Source: Flavobacterium pokkalii (lineage in GTDB: Bacteria; Bacteroidota; Bacteroidia; Flavobacteriales; Flavobacteriaceae). From it: a stretch of DNA of 64,000 nt. The translations under genes were made by a program, and so were the position numbers. Positions 44,168-53,038 of this stretch are shown here, piece after piece. Under the pieces are notes generated by a model, which made no database searches, was not told where the DNA came from, and worked only from the letters and a program-made list of their open reading frames with translations. Where the stretch lies: positions 1 through 64,000 of the forward strand of contig NZ_NASZ01000003.1 of assembly GCF_014596575.1 (NCBI RefSeq), given 5' to 3'. Numbering within the stretch: the first letter of the stretch is position 1; every line of letters begins with the position of its first letter.

Positions 44168-46195
44168 ATGAAAGTACTACAATATCCTTTGGCAAAAATC
44201 ACAATGGGTTTCTTATCAGGAATCCTGATTGCTTTTTATTGGCAAGCGGATATTTATTTGGTCTTTGGCACATTATTGTTGCTATTAATGGTAGCAGCTA
44301 TTTTATTTTTTGGAGCACGATATATCAAAAAAAGTAAACTCTTTTTTTCACTCCTCACCTACGCGATTTCTTTTTTAACAGGAATGAGCAGCTTGATTAT
44401 TCAAACTGAGGCTTTCCGGAAAGACAATTACAGCAATTTAAAATCGGTTTTTGAAAAAGAATCCAAAATAAATCTGGTAATCAGAGAAAAACTAAAAAGT
44501 TCTCCGTACCATCAGCGCTATATCGCTGTAATTCAAGCCATCGATCGCAAAAAATACAGCGGTCGCATTTTACTGAATCTTCCTAAAGAAACGATACCAA
44601 ATCCATTCCGGGTGGGAACAATTATGGAAATTGAGGGTCATTTGCAAAAAAACCGAAAACCGGACAATCCCATGCAGTTTGATTATAGCAACTACCTGAA
44701 CAAGAAACAAATTTACGCCCAACTATACAGCACTCCGGAACATCTTAAAATTGGAATCCATCTTCAAAAAGACATTTGGTTTTACATTGCTCAAATCAGA
44801 ACCGGAATAATTTCCAACTTAGAGCAGAGCGCTTTTAATACAAATGCTCTTGCGGTTGCATCAGCACTCATTTTAGGACAACGACAGGAACTTTCTTCTG
44901 AAATTATTCAGGATTACCAATATGCCGGCGCTATTCATATTTTATCGGTTTCAGGTTTACATGTGGGATTTATTTTCCTGTTCCTTAATTTTATACTCAA
45001 ACCCATTCCAAATCATCGAAAAGGTGCCACCATCAAACTGACAATAGTTCTGACAAGTTTATTTTTATTTGCGTTGCTTGCCGGATTATCCCCTTCAATC
45101 GTTCGTTCAGTCACAATGTTTTCCTTTATGGCAATCGGTTTATACCTACGGAGAGGCGTCAATATTTTTCACACTTTGTTAGTTTCAATGCTGATAATAT
45201 TGCTTTTTGAACCTTACTTTTTATTCGATGTTGGGTTCCAACTGAGTTATCTTGCCGTATTTTTTATTGTTTGGTTTCAACCGGTTTTAGCTTCTTTTTG
45301 GAAACCTGAAAATAAAATCACAAAATACTTTTGGGATATCCTGAGTGTTTCAATTGCGGCTCAACTGGGTACACTTCCTCTGAGTTTGTATTATTTTCAT
45401 CAATTCCCGGGATTGTTTTTTGTTACCAATTTGATTGTTATCCCTTTACTCAGCCTGATTATGTTTGTTGGAATTATAGTAATGTTTCTGGCAGCATTAG
45501 GACTCACTCCTTTTTGGCTTCTAAAAGCTTTTGAATGGAGTATTCTTTCCCTGAATAAAATTATTAACGGAATTGCTTCCTTAGAAAATTTTATCATCAA
45601 GGACATTCCTTTCAACTTTTACCTGGTTATTAGTAGTTATCTGCTTATTTGTGCGATTATCATCTGGCTCACAAAACCTCATTTTAAAAGACTTTCGATG
45701 CTTTTATCTGCAATACTCTTTTTCCAGCTCATGCTATTATTCAATCATTGGCAGATTCAAAATCAGAACGAATGGATTGTTTTGAATGCAAAAAGAAAAA
45801 CAATCCTTGTAGAACGACATGGACAGGAAGTCTTTCTGTATTCCAATGACAGTTTGATTAAAAACCACAAACTCCTGAAAAACTATTTAACGGGGAACTT
45901 TAGCCATTTGGTAAAACAACAAAAACTGAGACATACCGCTTATTTTAAAGGCGCTAAGATTTTGATTTTGGACAGTCTTGGACTTTTTCCAAAAAATTGC
46001 AAGCCTGACATTATCCTGCTTACACAAACTCCAAAAATCAATATTGACCGAATGTTACGCACCTTAAAACCTAAATTGCTTATTGCCGACGGCTCTAATT
46101 ACAAATCCGTTTTAAAGCATTGGGAAAGCAGTTGCCGAAAACAAAAAATCCCTTTTCATGCTACTGCCGAAAAGGGATATTTCCAATTAAAGTAA
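44168..46195 (+). CDS. comEC: ComEC/Rec2-family DNA-uptake channel protein
   Basis: 675 residues. N-terminal membrane helices and an OB-like DUF4131 region (about 30-185), then the competence domain (about 215-495) with ASALILGQRQEL, HILSVSGLHVGF and the long multi-helix core. Full ComEC proteins end in a metallo-beta-lactamase domain with an HxHxDH site. Here the last 150 residues show only a reduced version with no such motif. It imports single-stranded DNA in natural transformation; its use in this organism is inferred. A hairpin in its last codons (ATCCCTTTTC 46148-46157 with GAAAAGGGAT 46169-46178) and the palindrome AAAGTAAATTTACTTT (46189-46204) may terminate transcription. Confidence 0.87.
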   Translation: MKVLQYPLAKITMGFLSGILIAFYWQADIYLVFGTLLLLLMVAAILFFGARYIKKSKLFFSLLTYAISFLTGMSSLIIQTEAFRKDNYSNLKSVFEKESKINLVIREKLKSSPYHQRYIAVIQAIDRKKYSGRILLNLPKETIPNPFRVGTIMEIEGHLQKNRKPDNPMQFDYSNYLNKKQIYAQLYSTPEHLKIGIHLQKDIWFYIAQIRTGIISNLEQSAFNTNALAVASALILGQRQELSSEIIQDYQYAGAIHILSVSGLHVGFIFLFLNFILKPIPNHRKGATIKLTIVLTSLFLFALLAGLSPSIVRSVTMFSFMAIGLYLRRGVNIFHTLLVSMLIILLFEPYFLFDVGFQLSYLAVFFIVWFQPVLASFWKPENKITKYFWDILSVSIAAQLGTLPLSLYYFHQFPGLFFVTNLIVIPLLSLIMFVGIIVMFLAALGLTPFWLLKAFEWSILSLNKIINGIASLENFIIKDIPFNFYLVISSYLLICAIIIWLTKPHFKRLSMLLSAILFFQLMLLFNHWQIQNQNEWIVLNAKRKTILVERHGQEVFLYSNDSLIKNHKLLKNYLTGNFSHLVKQQKLRHTAYFKGAKILILDSLGLFPKNCKPDIILLTQTPKINIDRMLRTLKPKLLIADGSNYKSVLKHWESSCRKQKIPFHATAEKGYFQLK

Positions 46196-46204
46196 ATTTA
46201 CTTT

Positions 46205-46669
46205 TTATTTCTGATTTAAAATTCCATTAGCCACTTCCAACCAGGCTACCGGACCTCCGGGAACATAACCTGTTTTTCCAAGTCCCTGAAAATTTATTTT
46301 ACCATCTTCACGAGTGGAAGCTGTAGCAAAATAAACGGTTGGGTAACCCTGCACACCAAAGGCATTTTGCAATTCGTAATTTTGTCTTTTAACCTCTTGG
46401 GTTTGAGGTACGCTTCTTGGATAATCCAATTCAACCAAAACTACTTTCTCTTTAGCCCATTTAGTGAACTCCGGCGTTAACAAAACTTCTTTTTGCAAAC
46501 GAATACACCAACCACACCAGTCACTTCCTGTAAAAAACAACAATAAAGGTTTATGCTCTTTGTTCCCAATAGCAATTGCTTCCTTAACATCAGTATGCCA
46601 TTTGAGTTCCTGAGCCTGAGTTACAACCAGACCTAAAAAGAAAACAGCAATTAAATATATTTTTTTCAT
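46205..46669 (-). CDS. secreted thioredoxin-like protein
   Basis: 154 residues from the ATG at 46669, where the signal peptide begins (MKKIYLIAVFFLGLVVTQAQ); a longer frame from 46696 adds only an unlikely extension. The active site is WCGWC with C52 and C55, in a thioredoxin fold (LLLFFTGSDWCGWC, VVLVELDYP, VQGYPTVYF). It probably reduces or isomerises disulfides in the periplasm. It is last of a minus-strand group after the POT transporter, 43 bases away. Confidence 0.85.
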   Translation of the reverse strand: MKKIYLIAVFFLGLVVTQAQELKWHTDVKEAIAIGNKEHKPLLLFFTGSDWCGWCIRLQKEVLLTPEFTKWAKEKVVLVELDYPRSVPQTQEVKRQNYELQNAFGVQGYPTVYFATASTREDGKINFQGLGKTGYVPGGPVAWLEVANGILNQK

Positions 46670-46712
46670 AATTATTCTTTTAAATAACAAGAACAATATT
46701 AGTAAAATAAAA

Positions 46713-48254
46713 TCAATTCACACCATGCATTAACTTTTTCATCACAGGTGTTAACAACAACATGATTACTCCTAATCCTATTGGAATAATCGTAAAAATC
46801 AAAAAGAATGTTGACAAGCTGTACTCCTGACTAATCGTTTCTATTAAACCTCCCATAGAACCGGCTAATTTATTCCCCATTCCTAAAAACAGATAATACA
46901 CTCCAAACATAATGCCAATCCAGCTGGCCGGAATTAATTTACTGATATATGACAAACTCACCGGAGAAATACACAATTCTCCCAAAGTATGGAATAAATA
47001 AGCCGCAATAAGCCAAACCATACTTACACGCACCACAGAATCAGTGCTAATACCCATACTTCCGTAAGCCAAAAATCCGAAACCTAGCCCTAACAAAGTT
47101 AAACCAAGTCCAAATTTCATTGGTCCGGAAATATTATACTTGCTTTCCCACCATTTTGAGAAAAAAGGAGCAAAACAAATAATGAATAAAGAGTTTAAAA
47201 TTCCAAACCAGGAAGCCGGCACTTCAGCTTCTGTTGCTGAGAAATCCCTGTTGATTTTCCAAATTACAATTCCCCAGATAATAATAAAACTCAATGCCAG
47301 AATACTGTTTCCTAATGCGTATTCTTTTACAGTTTTGGAGAACAATTTCACTAAAACATAACTAATAACCAATAACGGCATAATAGTTAATAAAGCATCC
47401 ACAATCTTGAAAGTCCAGGCAGCATTCCCAAACAATTCTCTTTGAGTAAATTTTTCTGCAAAAATAGTCATCGAACCTCCGGCCTGTTCAAAAGAAGCCC
47501 AGAAGAAAACCGAGAAAACCGAAAAAATAACCACTGCGATGATTCGGTCACGAATAATATGTGGCGCATCATTTTCTTCTGCTTCCTTATCTTTAATCGC
47601 CTTTTTGGTTTCGGCTGTTGGCGGCAATCCAATATTTCCAAAAATATTTTGTGTAAAATAAAATTGTAACATTCCAAAAAACATAAAAATTCCGGCTAAA
47701 CCAAAACCTAAACTCCAGGAAACTTTTTCGCCAATGTATCCGCAAAGCATAATTCCTAAAAAGGCTCCGGCATTTACTCCCATATAAAACAACGAATAAG
47801 CTCCGTCTTTTTTCTCCGGATGTTTAGCATAAGCATTTGAAATAATAGAAGTCATATTAGGCTTAAAAAAACCATTTCCTATCATCAAACAAACGATACC
47901 AATATATAAAAACGTAGGGGTTTCAATTGCCATCGAAGCATGTCCTAAGGTCATAATCAAAGCTCCAATAACTACAGCACGACGGTACCCCAAAAAGCGA
48001 TCGGCTAGATAACCTCCAATAATTGGTGTAAAATAAACCACCATGGTGTAGGTTCCGTACAAAGCCATAGCGTTTTCTACATTCCATGCCCAACCTCCAT
48101 CTGCGATTGAAGTTGTTAAGAATAAAACCAACAAGGCACGCATTCCGTAATAAGAAAAACGCTCCCACATTTCGGTAAAGAAAAGCACAAATAAACCTGC
48201 AGGATGTCCCAGAACAGATTTTTTAAAAAAATCATTTTGATTGTCTTGATTCAT
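46713..48254 (-). CDS. POT-family proton-dependent peptide transporter
   Basis: 513 residues from the ATG at 48254 (a TTG three codons upstream is the only alternative). Twelve or more membrane helices. POT signature ExxERFSYYG (EMWERFSYYGMRALL) on helix 1 and FYMGVNAGAFLG near 155-166. It imports di- and tripeptides with protons. The upstream DPP4 peptidase releases dipeptides, so the pair makes sense as a peptide-feeding unit. Confidence 0.92.
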   Translation of the reverse strand: MNQDNQNDFFKKSVLGHPAGLFVLFFTEMWERFSYYGMRALLVLFLTTSIADGGWAWNVENAMALYGTYTMVVYFTPIIGGYLADRFLGYRRAVVIGALIMTLGHASMAIETPTFLYIGIVCLMIGNGFFKPNMTSIISNAYAKHPEKKDGAYSLFYMGVNAGAFLGIMLCGYIGEKVSWSLGFGLAGIFMFFGMLQFYFTQNIFGNIGLPPTAETKKAIKDKEAEENDAPHIIRDRIIAVVIFSVFSVFFWASFEQAGGSMTIFAEKFTQRELFGNAAWTFKIVDALLTIMPLLVISYVLVKLFSKTVKEYALGNSILALSFIIIWGIVIWKINRDFSATEAEVPASWFGILNSLFIICFAPFFSKWWESKYNISGPMKFGLGLTLLGLGFGFLAYGSMGISTDSVVRVSMVWLIAAYLFHTLGELCISPVSLSYISKLIPASWIGIMFGVYYLFLGMGNKLAGSMGGLIETISQEYSLSTFFLIFTIIPIGLGVIMLLLTPVMKKLMHGVN

Positions 48255-48328
48255 AAACTTCAATATTAAATTTTCTCCTTCTTTCTATTTTTATCGCAAA
48301 TATTTTAAAACTAAACGTTTTTAGCTAG

Positions 48329-50497
48329 CTATAAATTTTCATGAATAAAATTGGTTATCTTATTAAACAACTGAATGCGCGTCATTCCCCCGTAAATCCC
48401 ATGATTACAATCCGGATAAATTTGAGATTCAAATTGTTTATTAGCCTGAATTAAAGCCGACATCATTTGCATTGTATTTTGCAAATGCACATTATCATCG
48501 GCGCTACCATGAATCAAAAGATATTTTCCCTTTAATTGTTTGGCAAAATTAATCGGCGAATTATCGTCATAACCTCCCGCATTTTCCTGGGGTGTGTGCA
48601 TGTATCTTTCGGTATAAACCGAATCATAAAAACGCCAATTAGTCACCGGAGCCACCGCAATAGCCATTTTAAAAATATCATTTCCTTTCAAAATACAATT
48701 AGAAGCCATAAAACCGCCATAAGACCATCCGAAAATTCCAATTCTGTTTTTGTCCACATAAGTATAATTCCCTATTGTTTTAGCAGCATCAATCTGATCT
48801 TCCACTTCGTATTTACCTAATTGTAACTGTGTTACTTTTTTAAAAGCAGCCCCCTTAAAACCGGTTCCGCGTCCATCCACACAAACGACAATATAACCCT
48901 GCTGCGCCAACATCATGTACCAATAATCATCGATTGTGTTCCATGTATTAGCCACCTGTTGCGAACCAGGTCCCGAATACTGCGTCATGAAAACCGAATA
49001 TTTTTTGTTGGCATCAAAATCTTTAGGTTTTAAAATCCAGGCGTTTAATTCGTTTCCTTTCTCCGTTTTTAACACAAAGAATTCTTTTTGAGGCAAATTA
49101 AAGCTTTTTAAACTGGAACTAAGTGCCGTATTATTCTCAATAACTTTTAATTCTTTCCCGGATTTAGTTTCATTTAAAGTATAAGTTGTAGGCTGACTAG
49201 CACTTGAAAAGGTCTGAATAAAATAACTAAAATCAGTACTAAAAGTAGCTTCATACGTTCCTGTTCCATTTGACAAAGCTACTTTATTATTTCCTTTTAA
49301 TCCTATTTTATAGATGGCTCTGTTTATCGAACCATTTTCGGTTGACTGATAAAAAAGCGTATTGGTTTTTTCATCCAATCCGTAAAAAGAAGTTATTTCC
49401 CAGTTTCCTTTGGTTACTTGATTTTTCAATTTGCCGTTTTTATCATAATAATAAATATGATTAAAACCGTCTTTTTCGCTGGTCCAAATAAAGCTATTGT
49501 CTTTTAAAAAGGTTAAATTATCGGTTACATCAATATAAGCTTTGTCTTTTTCGTTCAAAACAACTTTTGCACCGGCTGTTGTCCCGTCAATAAAAAGTAA
49601 ATCCAAATTATCCTGATGGCGGTTTAAAACCTGAGCCGATAAAACATTGGCATCATTAGTCCATTGCATTCTGGCAATATAAAAATCGGAGTAATTACTC
49701 AGATTGACTTTTTGCGTTTGCTGGGAATTAATATCAAAAATATGAAGAGAAACTTCTGAGTTTTTTTCTCCGGCTTTTGGATACTTAAAAGTTAGCATTT
49801 GTGGATACAAACTTTCTCCATAAACCGGCATAGAAACTTCCGGAACTTGAGATTCATCAAATCGGATGTACGCAATTTTCTTGCTGTCTTTGGACCAGTC
49901 AAAAGCTCTGACAAATGCAAACTCCTCTTCGTAAACCCAATCACAAATCCCGTTGATTACAGCATTTTTAACTCCGTCTTTGGTAATTTGAATCGTATTT
50001 TTAGAGGCAATATCATATACAAATAAATTATTATCACGAGCAAAAGCTATCTTTTTGCCGTCAGGAGAAAAAGTAGGTTCCTGAATTTGAAAATCAAATA
50101 ATTTGGTTATTTGCTTATTTGAAAGATCATACAAATAGTAATCGGCAGTAAAAGAGTGACGATACACCTGACTGGAATTACAAGCCAACAACAACATCTT
50201 TTCATTCGAATCAAAAACATAACTATCAATCATCGGCATACCTATATGATCTTTAGTATCGATAATCGTGGCTTTTTTTTGCAAAGTAGCAAAATCATAC
50301 AAGTTAATCTGCGTGGTCAGAGCCGAGCCATTGTAATTCAAAACGGTATATTGATTGCTTTTCTTCAGCGCCTGCAATTCATCCATATCCTGAGTTCTAA
50401 ATCGTCCTCTGTAAATGGATTCGACGGTGATATTTTGTTGTGCTGCAACAACCAAACTCATCAAAAAGAAAACAAATGGATACAATTTATACTTCAT
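48329..50497 (-). CDS. S9 family dipeptidyl-peptidase IV
   Basis: 722 residues with a signal peptide (about 1-19, ending VVAAQ). The DPP4 N-terminal beta-propeller (about 30-480) contains the substrate-binding EE pair in WVYEEEFAF. The hydrolase domain has the nucleophile S592 in GWSYGGFMAS, then the Asp in HGSADDNVH and the His in DCNHGIYGG. It cleaves X-Pro/X-Ala dipeptides from N-termini in the periplasm. It heads the minus-strand group with the POT transporter and the thioredoxin-like gene. Confidence 0.92.
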   Translation of the reverse strand: MKYKLYPFVFFLMSLVVAAQQNITVESIYRGRFRTQDMDELQALKKSNQYTVLNYNGSALTTQINLYDFATLQKKATIIDTKDHIGMPMIDSYVFDSNEKMLLLACNSSQVYRHSFTADYYLYDLSNKQITKLFDFQIQEPTFSPDGKKIAFARDNNLFVYDIASKNTIQITKDGVKNAVINGICDWVYEEEFAFVRAFDWSKDSKKIAYIRFDESQVPEVSMPVYGESLYPQMLTFKYPKAGEKNSEVSLHIFDINSQQTQKVNLSNYSDFYIARMQWTNDANVLSAQVLNRHQDNLDLLFIDGTTAGAKVVLNEKDKAYIDVTDNLTFLKDNSFIWTSEKDGFNHIYYYDKNGKLKNQVTKGNWEITSFYGLDEKTNTLFYQSTENGSINRAIYKIGLKGNNKVALSNGTGTYEATFSTDFSYFIQTFSSASQPTTYTLNETKSGKELKVIENNTALSSSLKSFNLPQKEFFVLKTEKGNELNAWILKPKDFDANKKYSVFMTQYSGPGSQQVANTWNTIDDYWYMMLAQQGYIVVCVDGRGTGFKGAAFKKVTQLQLGKYEVEDQIDAAKTIGNYTYVDKNRIGIFGWSYGGFMASNCILKGNDIFKMAIAVAPVTNWRFYDSVYTERYMHTPQENAGGYDDNSPINFAKQLKGKYLLIHGSADDNVHLQNTMQMMSALIQANKQFESQIYPDCNHGIYGGMTRIQLFNKITNFIHENL

Positions 50498-50640
50498 AAA
50501 CTTATACTCTAATTAAAATCTATTCAATTTTAATAAAAAAATAACAATAACACTTCATTTAACACCTAAAAATACATTTGGTAAATTACTACAATCTCAT
50601 TATTGACACTAAATTAATGGCAAATAAAGGCTGTAAAACG

Positions 50641-50648
50641 TATATTTG
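50641..50648 (+). promoter_or_regulatory. -7 box before HMG-CoA reductase
   Basis: TATATTTG, an exact match, 28 bases before the ATG at 50677. It lies inside a longer open frame (from 50578), which argues for the shorter start. A second box, TACATTTG, is at 50573-50580. Confidence 0.6.
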
Positions 50649-50676
50649 CCGCACATTACTTTATAATTCATTGAAA

Positions 50677-51996
50677 ATGAACAAAGCCGTAACAGGATTC
50701 TCAAAACTATCAAAAGAAGAAAAAATAAGCTGGATTGCCTCTACCTATTTTTCTAATCCCGGAAACACTATTCAATTATTAAAAAAATACTGGAACAGTG
50801 ACGAAAAACTTCAAAAACTACACGATGAATTCATAGAAAACACCATCAGTAACTTCTATATTCCGCTGGGAGTAGCTCCAAATTTCGTCATTAACGAAAA
50901 AAATTATACCATTCCAATGGCTATTGAGGAAAGTTCGGTAGTAGCTGCCGCTTCCAAATCGGCTAAATTTTGGGCAACAAGAGGAGGCTTTAAAGCAACT
51001 GTTCTGAACACCGAAAAAATCGGTCAGGTTCATTTTATTTACAAAGGAGACATTTCGAAATTAGAGCTATTCTTTGCTCAAACCAAGTCCAAGTTTTTCT
51101 CAGAAACCGAAAGTCTGACCAAAAACATGCAACAGCGTGGCGGCGGAATTCTGGACATCACTCTGGAAGACAAAACCCAATTGTTGCCAAATTATTTCCA
51201 ACTGCATGCTACTTTTGAAACCAAAGACAGCATGGGAGCTAATTTTATCAACTCCTGTTTGGAACAATTTGCAACAATTTTAAAAATCGAAGCACAGGCT
51301 TACGAACTTTTTTCGGAAGAAGAAAAAAACATCGAAGTAGTGATGAGTATTCTTTCGAATTATGTTCCAAACTGCATTGTCAGAGCTGAAGTTTCCTGCC
51401 CGGTTGAAGCCCTAGCCGAAAAACATATTCCAGATCCGCAGGCATTTGCCGAACGTTTTGTTCAGGCGGTTCAAATTGCCGAAGTTGAACCTTTTCGCGC
51501 TGTAACTCACAACAAAGGAATCATGAACGGTATTGACGCCGTTATCCTGGCTACCGGAAATGATTTCAGAGCTGTAGAAGCCGGTGTTCATGCTTATGCC
51601 GCTAAAAAGGGACAATACAGCAGTTTGTCACATGCTAAAATAGAGAACGGCATTTTTAGCTTTTGGCTCGAAGTTCCTTTAGCCTTAGGAACCGTAGGCG
51701 GATTGACAACGTTGCATCCTTTGGTGAAATTATCATTAGAAATGTTAGAAAACCCTTCTGCCAAAGAACTCATGGAAATTGTAGCCGTAGCAGGACTGGC
51801 ACAAAACTTTGCCGCTTTGCGTTCGTTGACCACTACAGGCATTCAGGACGGACACATGAAAATGCACCTGAACAACATTTTAAACCAATTAGAAGCCACC
51901 AACGAAGAACGTCATTTGGTACAAAAACACTTTAAAAATCATGTAGTTTCACACAGTGGCGTGGTAAATTTTGTGAATGATTTAAGGAAAAAATAA
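50677..51996 (+). CDS. hydroxymethylglutaryl-CoA reductase, class II
   Basis: 439 residues from the ATG at 50677 (MNKAVTGFSKLSKEEK, the family start). Catalytic Glu lies in AIEESSVVAAASKSA, DSMGANFIN supplies the class signature, and AVTHNKGIMNGIDAV contains the catalytic Lys. Class II enzymes may run in the degradative or the biosynthetic direction. Next to a GHMP kinase of the mevalonate type, a biosynthetic role in isoprenoid synthesis is the more likely, and cofactor choice cannot be read here. Confidence 0.93.
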   Translation: MNKAVTGFSKLSKEEKISWIASTYFSNPGNTIQLLKKYWNSDEKLQKLHDEFIENTISNFYIPLGVAPNFVINEKNYTIPMAIEESSVVAAASKSAKFWATRGGFKATVLNTEKIGQVHFIYKGDISKLELFFAQTKSKFFSETESLTKNMQQRGGGILDITLEDKTQLLPNYFQLHATFETKDSMGANFINSCLEQFATILKIEAQAYELFSEEEKNIEVVMSILSNYVPNCIVRAEVSCPVEALAEKHIPDPQAFAERFVQAVQIAEVEPFRAVTHNKGIMNGIDAVILATGNDFRAVEAGVHAYAAKKGQYSSLSHAKIENGIFSFWLEVPLALGTVGGLTTLHPLVKLSLEMLENPSAKELMEIVAVAGLAQNFAALRSLTTTGIQDGHMKMHLNNILNQLEATNEERHLVQKHFKNHVVSHSGVVNFVNDLRKK

Positions 51997-52025
51997 GTTC
52001 CACCAAAGAATAACCCAATTCGTAA

Positions 52026-52949
52026 ATGGATACAAAACAAACTTTTTACAGCAACGGAAAATTATTAATTACTGCCGAATACCTGGTTTTAGACGGTGCA
52101 AAAGCATTGGCTTTGCCTACAAAATTTGGTCAAAATTTAATTGTAGAAAAAAATAACACTGCACAAATCAGTTGGAAAAGCTACGATGCTGATGGCAGTA
52201 TTTGGTTTGAAGACAATATTAGCTTTACTGAAATAGAAAACCCCAGCACGACCGATGAGGAATCGGTTAGAAAAACTTTAATCAAAATTTTGCACGAAGC
52301 TTTTCTTTTAAATCCGGATTTTATAAAAGAAAACACGGGTTACCAAATCACCACCGAATTGACTTTTCCAAAAAAATGGGGATTAGGCACTTCGTCAACG
52401 CTTATCAACAATATTGCCCAATGGCTCCAAATTGACGCTTTTACTTTATTAGAAAATAGTTTTGGCGGCAGCGGATACGATATTGCCTGTGCGCAGAATA
52501 ACAGCCCGATTATCTACCAACGGAAATCAGGAAAACCAAAAGTAGAAACCATACATTTCCACCCTAATTTTACGGACAGTATTTATTTTGTGTATTTGAA
52601 TAAAAAGCAAAGCAGCAAAACAGCCATTGCCAATTATCAAAGAAACAAAACCTCAGATAATGAAAAAAACATTGCTAAAATAGACAAACTAACTCAGGAA
52701 ATCATTCACGCAAAAACAACTCATGCTATGGCAGCTTCCATCGCCAAACACGAAGCTATTATGAGCACCATTTTAGAAACCAATACAGTTAAAGAAGATT
52801 TGTTTTCTGATTTTATTGGCGAAATAAAAAGCCTTGGTGCCTGGGGTGGCGATTTTGTGATGGTACTATCCGAAATTAATCCAAAAACCTATTTTATTTC
52901 CAAAGGATACCAAACTGTCATTCCCTACAAAGACATGATTTTAGAATAA
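52026..52949 (+). CDS. GHMP kinase, GYDIA family
   Basis: 307 residues. The name-giving GYDIA is present in GSGYDIACAQ near 155-164, preceded by the GHMP phosphate loop KKWGLGTSSTLIN (about 117-129). Members act as mevalonate or phosphomevalonate kinase-like enzymes in Bacteroidota. The gene follows the HMG-CoA reductase gene by 29 bases, so a role in the mevalonate pathway is likely, but the exact step is not proven. Confidence 0.85.
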   Translation: MDTKQTFYSNGKLLITAEYLVLDGAKALALPTKFGQNLIVEKNNTAQISWKSYDADGSIWFEDNISFTEIENPSTTDEESVRKTLIKILHEAFLLNPDFIKENTGYQITTELTFPKKWGLGTSSTLINNIAQWLQIDAFTLLENSFGGSGYDIACAQNNSPIIYQRKSGKPKVETIHFHPNFTDSIYFVYLNKKQSSKTAIANYQRNKTSDNEKNIAKIDKLTQEIIHAKTTHAMAASIAKHEAIMSTILETNTVKEDLFSDFIGEIKSLGAWGGDFVMVLSEINPKTYFISKGYQTVIPYKDMILE

Positions 52950-52967
52950 TTTAAAATCCACCAAACA

Positions 52968-53006
52968 TAAAAAAAATGTCCCGATAGTTATCGGGACATT
53001 TTTTTA
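52968..53006 (+). terminator. intrinsic terminator after the GHMP kinase, built on a dispersed palindrome
   Basis: ATGTCCCGATA, GT, TATCGGGACAT with A-rich and T-rich flanks (TTTTTTT). The inner TCCCGATA/TATCGGGA core matches the palindromes at 1833-1850 and, in part, 29621-29640. Confidence 0.85.
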
Positions 53007-53038
53007 TGAAATTAAAATTAATCTATACTATAAAAATT

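Noticed and set aside
50578..50676. Longer HMG-CoA reductase from 50578
   Set aside because: The extra 33 residues are unlike the family and a consensus promoter box lies inside them at 50641-50648.
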